Below are positions 1 through 8,090 of a DNA stretch of 28,148 bases, piece by piece (position 1 is the stretch's first letter; each line of letters opens with the position of its first letter). The DNA comes from an uncultured Clostridia bacterium. GTDB taxonomy: Bacteria > Bacillota > Clostridia > TANB77 > CAG-465. A program made the translations under genes and the position numbers. The notes beneath the pieces were generated by a model. The model did no database searches and was not told the origin of the DNA. It saw only the letters and a list, made by a program, of their open reading frames with translations. The stretch lies in contig CARYZD010000013.1 of the NCBI GenBank assembly GCA_949106495.1, positions 1 through 28,148 of the forward strand. The letters are read 5' to 3'.

Positions 1-20
1 CATCGCTGAAAGCTTTACTG

Positions 21-45
21 AACCCCCAGACTATCTGGGGGTTTT
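21..45 (+). terminator. Rho-independent terminator, plus strand
   Basis: A 10-bp stem (21-30 with 34-43, five consecutive C pairing five G) has a 3-base loop and is followed by a short T run on the plus strand. No plus-strand gene is visible here, so it probably ends a convergent gene or RNA beginning left of the window. On the minus strand it lacks a T tract but may act as a backup behind folD. Confidence 0.7.
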
Positions 46-53
46 CTAAATAC

Positions 54-79
54 AATAAGAGAGCTTATGCCCTCTTATT
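54..79 (-). terminator. Terminator of folD overlapping its stop codon
   Basis: Stem 54-61 with 72-79 plus an inner two-pair extension, one mismatch, four-base loop. The folD stop codon (75-77) lies inside the 5' arm as transcribed. The T tract after the stem is only moderate, so efficiency is uncertain. Confidence 0.6.
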
Positions 80-923
80 TATTTTGCTCTATTGTAGCTT
101 GTACAACATTTTCAAGTAAAGATAATACCGTTGTAAGTCCTACTCCTCCTGGTACAGGTGTAATCCTATCGCAAACATCTAATACGTTTTCTGTATCAAC
201 ATCTCCAAGTATTTTTCCATCTACTCTATTAATTCCTACATCAATTACAATTGCATCTTTTTTTACCATATCTTTTGTAATTATATGTGGTCTACCTACT
301 GCTGCAACTAATATATCTGCTTGTTTTGTAAATAAAGATATGTCTTTAGTTTTTGAATGACATACTGTAACTGTAGCTCCTCTTTTTAGGAGTAATTGTG
401 AAATTGGCTTACCTACTATTCTACTTCTTCCAACTATTACAGCATGTTTTCCTTCACAATCGACTCCTATATCATCAAGTATTGTCATTATACCTTTAGG
501 AGTACATGAAACAAAAGTTTCTTTTTCTCCAATAAATAGTTTTCCAAGTGTTAAAGGATGAAAGCCATCAACATCTTTTTTATCTGAAATTGAATCAAGT
601 ACTTCGTCCATGTCTAAATGTTTAAAAAGTGGCAATTGTACAAGTATTCCATTTACAGACTTGTCCATATTTAATTTTTTAACTATATTTACAACATCTT
701 CCGTATTTACATTTTTATCTAAGATATATTCTTCTTGTTCAATTCCAAGTTCTTCACACATCTTACGTTTTTTCCCTACATATATTTTTGATGCTTCATC
801 CTCACTTGCAAGTATAACAGCAAGTTTTGGTTGGATTCCCTTTTTCTTTAGAGAATCCACTTTTTGCTTTAGTTCTTCTTTTTTTCTTTTTACAATATCT
901 TTTACATTAATTTTTTCTCCCAT
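75..923 (-). CDS. folD: Bifunctional methylenetetrahydrofolate dehydrogenase/methenyltetrahydrofolate cyclohydrolase FolD
   Basis: Interconverts 5,10-methylene-, 5,10-methenyl- and 10-formyl-tetrahydrofolate in the cytosol, supplying formyl groups for purines and initiator tRNA. The 282-residue length is normal. Visible signatures are the active-site YVGKKRKMCEELG segment (Tyr and Lys), GILVQLPL, SCTPKGIMTIL, the dinucleotide-binding VIVGRSRIVGKP, and the C-terminal PVPGGVGLTT loop. That loop is more often GGVGPMT, so Leu replaces Pro here. The ATG at 923 has a GGAGGA ribosome-binding site inside the end of the upstream dpaA gene, and the two genes overlap by 22 bases. They are therefore co-transcribed and probably translationally coupled. 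Identification is secure from family signatures. Confidence 0.97.
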   Translation of the reverse strand: MGEKINVKDIVKRKKEELKQKVDSLKKKGIQPKLAVILASEDEASKIYVGKKRKMCEELGIEQEEYILDKNVNTEDVVNIVKKLNMDKSVNGILVQLPLFKHLDMDEVLDSISDKKDVDGFHPLTLGKLFIGEKETFVSCTPKGIMTILDDIGVDCEGKHAVIVGRSRIVGKPISQLLLKRGATVTVCHSKTKDISLFTKQADILVAAVGRPHIITKDMVKKDAIVIDVGINRVDGKILGDVDTENVLDVCDRITPVPGGVGLTTVLSLLENVVQATIEQNK

Positions 924-1702
924 TTATCTTCCTCCTTCATTATATTTTCCAACGTTTCTTTTATATAAAGTGCTGCAGAATATGGCGAATCTTTTGATGG
1001 AACTGCTAAATACCAATTTGTATTAATTTCTCTTCTTGCAAGTTCTTCAAAGTCTACTCCACCAGGTACTGACGCAAGGTCAATAACACATGCACTTTTT
1101 TTCAAAAGCTTTACTCTTTTGTTATTTAAAATCATATGTGGAATTGTGTTAAATATTATATCCATTTGTGATAAAACATCATCTAAATTATCTAAATCCA
1201 CTTCATTATATCCCATACTTTGAATTAATGCAATATCTTTATTCTTTCTTGCTTCACAATATATATTTGCTCCAAATCCTTCTAAATTTCTAGCTAAACA
1301 CTTACCAATTCTACCAAATCCTAAAATTAATATATTAGATTTATTTAAAGTGATATCTGTCATCTCAATTGCTTTCTTAATTGCACCCTCACTTGTTGCT
1401 ACAGCATTTTTTATAGCAAATTCCTCATATTCCATAATATCTATTACATCTATATTATTTTCTTTTAACTTATTTATTACATCTTCTTTTATAGCGCCTG
1501 TAATAAGTCTTTTATTTGTATTTTTAATGTTATTTATTAATTCATCAATAGTTATATTACTATTATTTACAATTTTACCATCCTTTGAAAATGGTATCGG
1601 ACAAAATATAATATCTGCGTTTTCTATTTTTACTATATCATTCTCATATATTTTTCTTAAATTTACAGTTCTACTATCTTCTCCAATTATATGTATTTTC
1701 AT
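902..1702 (-). CDS. dpaA: Dipicolinate synthase subunit A-like NAD-binding protein
   Basis: 266 residues, slightly shorter than Bacillus SpoVFA (about 297). The match is in order: a weak N-terminal domain, then the ATSEGAIKKAIEMTDITL segment, a Rossmann loop ILGFGRIGKCLARNLEGFGANIY, FNTIPHMILNN and CVIDLASVPGGVDFEEL, all characteristic of DpaA. The family makes dipicolinate from the lysine-pathway intermediate in the mother cell during sporulation, together with the flavoprotein DpaB. No dpaB is adjacent; the next gene is folD. The C-terminal APKTAG-type segment of DpaA is replaced by a divergent KDSPYSAALYIKE stretch. The ATG at 1702 has an AGGTGAT site. No clear sigma-A promoter is seen, because the patatin gene's terminator lies only about 30 bases upstream. 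A sporulation-sigma promoter is possible but not shown. An alternative is a repurposed 2-hydroxyacid-dehydrogenase-like protein. Confidence 0.85.
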   Translation of the reverse strand: MKIHIIGEDSRTVNLRKIYENDIVKIENADIIFCPIPFSKDGKIVNNSNITIDELINNIKNTNKRLITGAIKEDVINKLKENNIDVIDIMEYEEFAIKNAVATSEGAIKKAIEMTDITLNKSNILILGFGRIGKCLARNLEGFGANIYCEARKNKDIALIQSMGYNEVDLDNLDDVLSQMDIIFNTIPHMILNNKRVKLLKKSACVIDLASVPGGVDFEELARREINTNWYLAVPSKDSPYSAALYIKETLENIMKEEDKWEKKLM

Positions 1703-1723
1703 ATTTAATCACCTATAAAAGTA

Positions 1724-1758
1724 TATAAAAAAAGAAGATAATTTATTCATCTTCTTTT
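1724..1758 (-). terminator. Terminator of the patatin-like gene, stop codon in loop
   Basis: Ten-bp A/T-rich stem 1730-1739 with 1749-1758, followed on the minus strand by a run of seven T. The TAA stop of the preceding gene (1743-1745) sits in the nine-base loop. It ends close to the dpaA ribosome-binding site. Confidence 0.75.
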
Positions 1759-2918
1759 ATATTTTCTAATAAATAATATGCTGCTTTTTCTAAGTCCTTA
1801 AATTCCACATTCTCACATTTAAGTTTTGTTTGTATTATTAAATCATTAAAACTGTATATTTTATTTTTATTCATCTCTACTTTTTCTGATAAAAATTCGA
1901 TTATATTTATTATTTGTTTTTTAAAGCTCTTAGTTTTTTTGTCTGACAATTTATCACTTAATTTTTTCATTGCTCTGTTAATAGCTACATCTACAATATT
2001 TTCTCCAACTTTATATTTAACTCCAACAAGCTTTACAAATTTTAAGGAAAATATGGGATTAAATAATTCCCTTATTTTATTAATAATATCATTATTAATT
2101 TTTTCTATAGCATATTTATTTCCATCATATCCCTTTATTTGTTTTACTGTGTCAATATATCCATATTCTAAGATATTTTTTAAATTATTAGTCTCAAAAT
2201 TTAAAATAAAAGGTAATTCTTCACTTGGAATTATGGATTTTAAGTTCAAATCCTTTTTCTTAGATAATTTAGCATAATTCCTTATTCTATTTCTTCTTTT
2301 AAATATTCTTATAGCAACTATATCTTTATACCCCGCATCATATAGCATCTCTACTGAGCAATTATCATAAGCTCCACCATCTAAAAAACTTTTATCGTCT
2401 ATTTTTTGTCTTTTAAACACTGGTAAATTTGATGTAGCAAGTAAATAATCTATTAGTTTTCCTTTTGGAATATCTTCAATAAATAATCTTTTAGGAGTCA
2501 TATCTGATATACAAAATGTAACAAGTCCAAATCTTATATCACTATTTCTTATCTTATCTTCATCTATATACTTTTCAAGTATTTCTCTCATTAATTTTGT
2601 TTCAATTCCTTTTTCTTTAAAAGCCTTCACAGCATTTTTATATGCCCCTAATATAACTTGAGGGGTTAATTGCATATTAGCTAAGCTCTCACCAAGTTCA
2701 TTATTTATATCCATTAAATCTTTAAAAGATAATGTATTCCATAAATCTTCTAATTTGTCTATATCATTTTGACAAATAAATGCTGCATTTATTGCTCCAA
2801 TTGAAGTACCAATAATAGTATCAAATTCATATCCAAATTCATTTAATGCTCTTATTGCTCCTACCTGATATGCACCTCTTGCTCCTCCACCTTCAAGCAC
2901 TAATGAATATTTTTTCAT
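1743..2918 (-). CDS. Patatin-like phospholipase family protein
   Basis: 391-residue predicted lipid acyl hydrolase, probably acting on membrane phospholipids from the cytosolic side, since no signal peptide is visible. All patatin catalytic elements are present: the oxyanion loop GGGARGAY (residues 10-17), the nucleophile elbow GTSIG with Ser39, and the Asp of the dyad in DGGAYDN (Asp180). The roughly 190 residues after the catalytic domain are charged and Lys-rich and carry no motif I recognise. The ATG at 2918 has an ideal AGGAGGT site. The gene is monocistronic, between its own sigma-A promoter and a terminator that contains its stop codon. Family assignment is firm; the substrate is unknown. 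Confidence 0.92.
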   Translation of the reverse strand: MKKYSLVLEGGGARGAYQVGAIRALNEFGYEFDTIIGTSIGAINAAFICQNDIDKLEDLWNTLSFKDLMDINNELGESLANMQLTPQVILGAYKNAVKAFKEKGIETKLMREILEKYIDEDKIRNSDIRFGLVTFCISDMTPKRLFIEDIPKGKLIDYLLATSNLPVFKRQKIDDKSFLDGGAYDNCSVEMLYDAGYKDIVAIRIFKRRNRIRNYAKLSKKKDLNLKSIIPSEELPFILNFETNNLKNILEYGYIDTVKQIKGYDGNKYAIEKINNDIINKIRELFNPIFSLKFVKLVGVKYKVGENIVDVAINRAMKKLSDKLSDKKTKSFKKQIINIIEFLSEKVEMNKNKIYSFNDLIIQTKLKCENVEFKDLEKAAYYLLENIKEDE

Positions 2919-2943
2919 AAATGCTACCTCCTATTCTAATATT

Positions 2944-2972
2944 ATTATAATGACTTTATTTATCTATGTAAA
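2944..2972 (-). promoter_or_regulatory. Sigma-A promoter of the patatin-like gene
   Basis: -35 TTTACA (2967-2972) and -10 TATAAT (2944-2949) on the minus strand with an exact 17-base spacer, about 25 bases before the AGGAGGT-preceded start. Confidence 0.75.
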
Positions 2973-3005
2973 TACATTTTATATTAAATTTCATTGAAAT
3001 TTATA

Positions 3006-3046
3006 TCGAAAAAATAATAACTAGTAATGTATACTAGTTATTATTT
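3006..3046 (-). terminator. Terminator of the LPXTG protein gene, stop codon in stem
   Basis: Perfect 15-bp stem 3012-3026 with 3032-3046, five-base loop, and a run of T after it on the minus strand. The TAA stop codon (3041-3043) is inside the stem. Confidence 0.85.
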
Positions 3047-5110
3047 AAAATTATATTTATTTTCTAATTTTCCTAATACTATTGATATAATAATTACTAT
3101 AAAACCAATCAAATTAAAGATAATTATTCTATTTCCACCTGTTTCAGGCAATATTAATTTTAGCCTATCAGATGCAATAATATTTTGTTCCCTTATATCT
3201 TTTGTTATTTCAACTTCTATTGGTCTACCAGATAATTCATATCCTTCTGGTGCTTTTATTTCTGTTATTCTGTATTTCCCAATTAATAACTCTGTAAATT
3301 CCACTTTACCATTATCATCTGTTGTTCTTTCTATTACATTAAATGTACTGTCTATATTACCTTCATTATCTAATTTTTCAATCTTAAATATTGCTCCACT
3401 TAATAATATTGTATTATCATTTTTATCTACTTTTGTTAAATTTATATTTCCCTTAACTAATTTAGTAGTTATCTCTATATTTTGTTTTATGTTTTCAACT
3501 ACATTATTATTTGTAAACGTATATGTATAAACTCCTTGTGAATTTATATCTATAGAATTTATATCTATATTCTCACCATTAATTCTTACGCTTTCAAGTT
3601 CATATCTTTCATCTGGTTTAAATGTTACTTCTCTTGTATTATTTTCTCCCATCTTTACAGTATCTGTATTTGTATTAAAAGAAATTGTACCATTATCTAT
3701 AGAAGCTTCTGTAACAATATCATATTTTAATTCTACAGCTTCACTAACAACACTATAATTCTCAGTATCAAAAATAGTATTTCCAGTCTCTATTAGACTA
3801 TAAATACTTGGATTATTAACACCATGATTTTTGTTAAAAGCTTTTGGTATTGTAATTGTATATAAGTGATTGTAAAATTCTTTTGAAGATAAATACTCAT
3901 TTTTTAGTTTTATTTCTATGTTTCCTGTAGAACTCTCTGGCCATGTTATATTAAAATATGAAGTAACATCACTTCCATTTTCATTTTCTATTTTTATTTC
4001 TCCTGCTTTATGTTCGTATTGACTCATTGGAAAACTAAAAACTGCTGAATTATATAACTCACTATTTCCAAGAAAATTAATTAAACTACCATGATAATTA
4101 TTAGGAACATATTGTTCATATATTGTATTATATGCTTCTTCTTCATATACTATTTTTTTATTTGTTGCTATTGTTGGCTTTGGCAACTCAAATCTATATG
4201 GTGATAGAAATCCAAATAGTATTCCTCGACTACACCCACCATATTTTATTTTAAATTCTGCCTTTTTATTTCCCACTACAAAAGCAGATGTATTTTTAAA
4301 AATACCATTTGTATTTAAACGATTATTTACTCCAATTCCTCCATCTTTACTTAATATATTACTCGAACTTTTTGAATAATATATATTTGAATCACTTAAA
4401 GGTTTAAATCCTTCTGTACCACTAAACAATTCAGATTTTACATCGTATCCTGACCAAGCAGCACCATCAATATCATAAATCATAGCATTTGTACCATTAA
4501 TATTGGCTATTTCATTTGTTCCAGACTTATAATATTGTAGTGTAAAATCCGCTGTTACAAAAAAGAACTCTAATCCAAATATTATAGGTCCTCCTGGATA
4601 CTTTGAGTTATAATATGTATATTTTTGTCCATTTATATCACTCGAATTTGTAATTGAATACCCTCTTTGAATCATAAAATTTATACTTAGTAAATTAATT
4701 TGACTAGCACTAAGAGTAGGATAATCATTTTTCCACTGAGTATTGGTTGCTGGCCTATTCTTAAAATTTACTACATTATCTATTGTACATATAACATCAC
4801 ACATATCATTATCTTCATCAATTGCACAATTTGTTATTTTAACTTTTATAGTATCATTAGATTGAGCGGCAAATGCAACTTCAACAACATCAGAAATAGT
4901 GGTCTTATCATTATCGTTCCAAATTTCATAACGTGATTCCAAATTTATAATTTCTGTTTTATCTGTCCAAAAAAGTGTTCCATAGGAATATATAGTAGGT
5001 AATTTATTTATATCTGAATAATCATGATAATTTATAGTTATCGCACTTACTTCATTTATTCCACAATATATTAAAATTATTATAATTAATAATATTATAG
5101 TTTTTTTCAT
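3041..5110 (-). CDS. LPXTG-anchored surface protein with a C-terminal SpaA/Cna-B-like domain
   Basis: 689 residues. An N-terminal signal peptide (about 1-23, ending VSA) and a C-terminal sorting signal (LPETGG about 654-659, a hydrophobic segment, then a Lys-containing tail) mark a sortase-anchored wall protein. Just before the sorting signal is a Cna-B/SpaA fold: LTKVDKND supplies the candidate isopeptide Lys, ending in the E-box-like ITEIKAPEGYEL. This is the kind of domain that forms an internal Lys-Asn isopeptide bond in Gram-positive adhesins. The large N-terminal part (about 30-550) is Asn/Ser/Thr/Tyr-rich, contains several Cys near residues 110-125, and matches no family I can name; it may be the binding module. 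No sortase gene is in the window. The ATG at 5110 has a GAGGAG site. A 16-base homopolymer upstream of the promoter may make expression variable. Confidence 0.88.
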   Translation of the reverse strand: MKKTIILLIIIILIYCGINEVSAITINYHDYSDINKLPTIYSYGTLFWTDKTEIINLESRYEIWNDNDKTTISDVVEVAFAAQSNDTIKVKITNCAIDEDNDMCDVICTIDNVVNFKNRPATNTQWKNDYPTLSASQINLLSINFMIQRGYSITNSSDINGQKYTYYNSKYPGGPIIFGLEFFFVTADFTLQYYKSGTNEIANINGTNAMIYDIDGAAWSGYDVKSELFSGTEGFKPLSDSNIYYSKSSSNILSKDGGIGVNNRLNTNGIFKNTSAFVVGNKKAEFKIKYGGCSRGILFGFLSPYRFELPKPTIATNKKIVYEEEAYNTIYEQYVPNNYHGSLINFLGNSELYNSAVFSFPMSQYEHKAGEIKIENENGSDVTSYFNITWPESSTGNIEIKLKNEYLSSKEFYNHLYTITIPKAFNKNHGVNNPSIYSLIETGNTIFDTENYSVVSEAVELKYDIVTEASIDNGTISFNTNTDTVKMGENNTREVTFKPDERYELESVRINGENIDINSIDINSQGVYTYTFTNNNVVENIKQNIEITTKLVKGNINLTKVDKNDNTILLSGAIFKIEKLDNEGNIDSTFNVIERTTDDNGKVEFTELLIGKYRITEIKAPEGYELSGRPIEVEITKDIREQNIIASDRLKLILPETGGNRIIIFNLIGFIVIIISIVLGKLENKYNFK

Positions 5111-5179
5111 ATAACTCCTCTAATTTTATTATTTTTATTATATCTTTTTTTATTATTATTTTGGCTATAATTTTAGCAT

Positions 5180-5208
5180 TTTATATTATTTATTTAGCAA
5201 AATTTCAA
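5180..5208 (-). promoter_or_regulatory. Putative promoter of the LPXTG protein gene
   Basis: -35 TTGAAA (5203-5208) and -10 TATAAA (5180-5185) on the minus strand with a 17-base spacer, about 70 bases upstream of the start codon. A second TATAAT-like box nearer the gene lacks a -35 partner. Confidence 0.55.
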
Positions 5209-5234
5209 TATCCTATCTTTTATATTACATTATC

Positions 5235-5250
5235 AAAAAAAAAAAAAAAA
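5235..5250. repeat. 16-base A/T homopolymer
   Basis: Sixteen consecutive A on the plus strand (T on the coding strand), about 27 bases upstream of the -35 box of the LPXTG gene and downstream of the cls terminator. It is the longest homopolymer I noticed in the window and lies where tract-length change could affect promoter activity. Confidence 0.9.
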
Positions 5251-5274
5251 CATTTATGTTACAATAAATAATAA

Positions 5275-5317
5275 ACAAAAAATAAAGCCAGGTTAATTAA
5301 ATTAACTTAGCTTTATT
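5275..5317 (-). terminator. Terminator of the queA-cls operon
   Basis: Long imperfect stem: 5281-5288 pairs 5310-5317 and 5290-5297 pairs 5301-5308 with one internal mismatch and a three-base loop. A T-rich run follows on the minus strand. It lies four bases past the cls stop codon. Confidence 0.8.
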
Positions 5318-5321
5318 CTTC

Positions 5322-6908
5322 TTAAAACATAGTTGAAAAAGTTGTAAGTATTGACTCAATTATTTTACTAAATATTGAACGTTTAATCCAATCCTTTAAT
5401 TTTACTTCAATACATGAATTATTAATCATATTTAAAAAATCTTGTTTTATATCTTTTTCTGTTCCTGTATCATATACTAAACTTATACATTCATAATTTA
5501 AATTCATACTTCTATAATCCATATTGGCACTTCCAACAATACCAATTTTATCATCTGATACAAAAGTCTTAGAATGTATAAATCCTGGCTTATATTCATA
5601 TACTTTAATTCCTGCTGAAAGTAATACTTCATAATATGACCTTGTTGACATCTGAACTATCTTCTTATCTGGAATATGAGGAAGTATAATTCTTATATCT
5701 ACACCACTTCTTGCAGCATTTAATAGTGATGTAAGCATTTGCTCAGAAATTGCAAAATAAGGTGTTGTTATATATACATAATCTGTTGCTGTATTAATTA
5801 TATTCATATATACGGCTTCTACAGGATTTTTTCTGTTATTTGGTCCATCAGACATAGCAACTGCAATTCCTTTTGGCTCACTATTATTTTTTTCTTTTAT
5901 ACTTATATTTTTGTATTTATCATAATCTATTTTAACATTTTTAGTAATTAATTCTAAATCTCTTAAGAACATCAATGTAAAATCCCATGAAATATCTCCC
6001 TCAAATCTAATACCAGCATCTTTCCAATGTCCATATTTTTCCTTAATATTTGCATATTCATCTGCTAAATTAAATCCACCTGTATAAGAAATTTTTCCAT
6101 CAATTGATACAATTTTTCTATGTAGTCTATTATTAAAATATGAATTAATTAAAATAGATGGCGGATTAAAAGAATATATCTCTACACCAGCAGATTTTAA
6201 ATCATTCTTCATTTTCTTTGTAAATTTAGTAAGACAACCATATGAATCATATATTAGTTTTACATCTAAACCTTCTTTTGCTTTTTTCTTTAATATATCA
6301 AAAATCTCATTTGCAATTTGTCCTTTATCTATTATGTAGAATTCCATAAAAATATAATCTTTTGCATTTAATAAGTCTTTTTTTAAATCTACAAAAACCT
6401 TATCTCCTAAATCATAATATTTACTAGATACATTACCACAAATAGGATAAGATGTAATATTTTGAATATATCTTAACATATTAAAAACATGCTTATCTTT
6501 ACCTTTTATTTCTTCATCAATTTTAAATGAATTATCTAATAAATAATTGGTATTATTTTCTATTTCTTTAATATCTATTTGTTTTTGACGTCTAAGTCTA
6601 CTATTACCCCATAATATAAATACACATATACCTAAAACTGGCATAAACATTATAAATAATATCCAAGCTAATTTATATAACGCAGAGTCATGCTTTGCTA
6701 ATATATAAATTACAGCAATTATTCTTATAGTATTATATATAAAATATTTTGATGTATAAATACTTCCTGTTGCTCTAAATAAAAAGATAAATACACCAAT
6801 TTGAAGTGCCAAAGCCACAAAAATAAATATCAACTTAAAAAGACTTCTTAGTAATACATTTTCTGATTTCCTAACATGTCTTTTTAATTTTCTTGATTCC
6901 TTATCCAT
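5322..6908 (-). CDS. cls: Cardiolipin synthase (phospholipase D family)
   Basis: Membrane enzyme that condenses two phosphatidylglycerol molecules into cardiolipin plus glycerol. Two N-terminal membrane spans (PLD nuclease N-terminal type) precede two HxKx4D catalytic motifs: HRKIVSIDGK, and HSKTFVSDDK followed by GSANMDYRS. The longest reading frame would begin at a GTG at 6920, but that GTG is part of an AGGTGAG Shine-Dalgarno sequence (6916-6922). The ATG at 6908, seven bases further on, is the better start and gives 528 residues. It is the last gene of the queA operon, 20 bases after tgt and directly before the operon terminator. Confidence 0.95.
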   Translation of the reverse strand: MDKESRKLKRHVRKSENVLLRSLFKLIFIFVALALQIGVFIFLFRATGSIYTSKYFIYNTIRIIAVIYILAKHDSALYKLAWILFIMFMPVLGICVFILWGNSRLRRQKQIDIKEIENNTNYLLDNSFKIDEEIKGKDKHVFNMLRYIQNITSYPICGNVSSKYYDLGDKVFVDLKKDLLNAKDYIFMEFYIIDKGQIANEIFDILKKKAKEGLDVKLIYDSYGCLTKFTKKMKNDLKSAGVEIYSFNPPSILINSYFNNRLHRKIVSIDGKISYTGGFNLADEYANIKEKYGHWKDAGIRFEGDISWDFTLMFLRDLELITKNVKIDYDKYKNISIKEKNNSEPKGIAVAMSDGPNNRKNPVEAVYMNIINTATDYVYITTPYFAISEQMLTSLLNAARSGVDIRIILPHIPDKKIVQMSTRSYYEVLLSAGIKVYEYKPGFIHSKTFVSDDKIGIVGSANMDYRSMNLNYECISLVYDTGTEKDIKQDFLNMINNSCIEVKLKDWIKRSIFSKIIESILTTFSTMF

Positions 6909-6928
6909 AAATCTACTCACCTGACTTA

Positions 6929-8065
6929 TTATTTAGTATACCCATATTTTTTATAAAATTCATCTCTAAACTCAATTAATCGTTCTTCTTTAATAGCTTC
7001 CCTTACATCTTCCATTAATTTAACTAAAAATCTTAAATTGTGAATAGATAAAAGTCTTGCTCCTAATATTTCTTTTGTTTTAAATAAATGATTTAAATAT
7101 GCTCTAGTATAATTTTTACAACAATAACAATCACATTCATCATCTAATGTTTCAAAAGCTCTCTTATGACAAGCATTTAATAAATTTACTTGACCATAAT
7201 GAGTAAGTGCTGAACCATTTCTTGCCATTCTTGTCGGTAAAACACAATCACACATGTCTATTCCTGCAAGTGCTGCTTCAATTAAATAGTCTGGTGTTCC
7301 TACTCCCATTAAATATCTTGGTTTATTTTCTGGCATTTTAGGTGCTGTATATCTTAGTATATCTAAGAATTCTTCTTTAGGTTCACCAACACTTATTCCA
7401 CCTATAGCATAACCTGGAAAATCTAATTTTACTAAATCTTCTAAACTTTTATCTCTTAAATCTTTATAAAAACCACCTTGAATTATTCCAAATAAAGCTT
7501 GTTTATCCACTGTTGTATGATAATCTTTACAACGTTTTGCCCAACGTGTTGTTCTCTCCATTGAATTCTTAACATATGTATAACTTGAACCATATGGAGC
7601 ACACTCATCAAAAGCCATCATGATATCTGATCCTAGAGCTTCTTGTATTTCCATTGATTTTTCAGGAGAAATAAATTGCTTTGAGCCATCAATATGAGAC
7701 CTAAACTCAACTCCTTCTTCTGTAATTTTTCTTAATGCGCCAAGACTAAATACTTGAAATCCACCACTATCTGTTAGTATATTTCTATCCCAATTCATAA
7801 ATTTATGAAGACCACCAGCCTCTCTTACAAGTTCATGACCTGGTCTTAAGAATAAATGATAAGTATTAGATAATATAATATGACTATGAATCATATCTTT
7901 CATTTCATCTGGTGTCATAGCTTTAACTGTTGCTTGAGTCCCAACTGGCATAAATACTGGTGTTTCAACATCCCCATGAGGCAGATGCAAAACCCCAAGT
8001 CTTGCACCTGTTCTTGGGTCTACTTTTTTTACTTCAAAATTTAATGCTTCTTTTCTTTCTTCCAT
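6929..8065 (-). CDS. tgt: Queuine tRNA-ribosyltransferase (tRNA-guanine transglycosylase)
   Basis: Replaces guanine-34 in GUN-anticodon tRNAs with preQ1 (or queuine), the insertion step of queuosine synthesis. The 378 residues cover the whole TIM-barrel. Signatures are ILTDSGGFQVFSL with the substrate-binding Asp, FDECAPY, IGGISVGEPKEE, the nucleophile-containing CDCVLPTRMARNG, and the zinc site CDCYCCKNYTRAYLNHL followed by His in SIHN. The start at 8065 follows an AAAGGAAA site. It shares an operon with queA, the next Q-pathway enzyme, but an ABC ATPase and a permease-protease fusion are interposed. Confidence 0.98.
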   Translation of the reverse strand: MEERKEALNFEVKKVDPRTGARLGVLHLPHGDVETPVFMPVGTQATVKAMTPDEMKDMIHSHIILSNTYHLFLRPGHELVREAGGLHKFMNWDRNILTDSGGFQVFSLGALRKITEEGVEFRSHIDGSKQFISPEKSMEIQEALGSDIMMAFDECAPYGSSYTYVKNSMERTTRWAKRCKDYHTTVDKQALFGIIQGGFYKDLRDKSLEDLVKLDFPGYAIGGISVGEPKEEFLDILRYTAPKMPENKPRYLMGVGTPDYLIEAALAGIDMCDCVLPTRMARNGSALTHYGQVNLLNACHKRAFETLDDECDCYCCKNYTRAYLNHLFKTKEILGARLLSIHNLRFLVKLMEDVREAIKEERLIEFRDEFYKKYGYTK

Positions 8066-8090
8066 TATTTTTTATTTCCTTTCTAAATTT

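Noticed and set aside
1700..1760. Forespore-type promoter (GAATA and a TATACTT-like -10, 18 bases apart) before dpaA
   Set aside because: Only a partial match in A/T-rich DNA that also serves as a terminator, and the known regulator of dpaA is a mother-cell sigma; too weak to list.
3027..3530. Plus-strand ORFs opposite real genes (for example 3027-3530, 9556-9981, 610-1026)
   Set aside because: They are antisense frames of well-supported minus-strand genes, lack ribosome-binding sites and have low-complexity Ile/Leu/Ser/Phe-rich translations.
6909..6920. GTG start giving a four-residue longer cls product
   Set aside because: The GTG is within the AGGTGAG Shine-Dalgarno sequence of the ATG at 6908. 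The same reasoning was applied to the GTG at 15400 of the CmpB-like gene.
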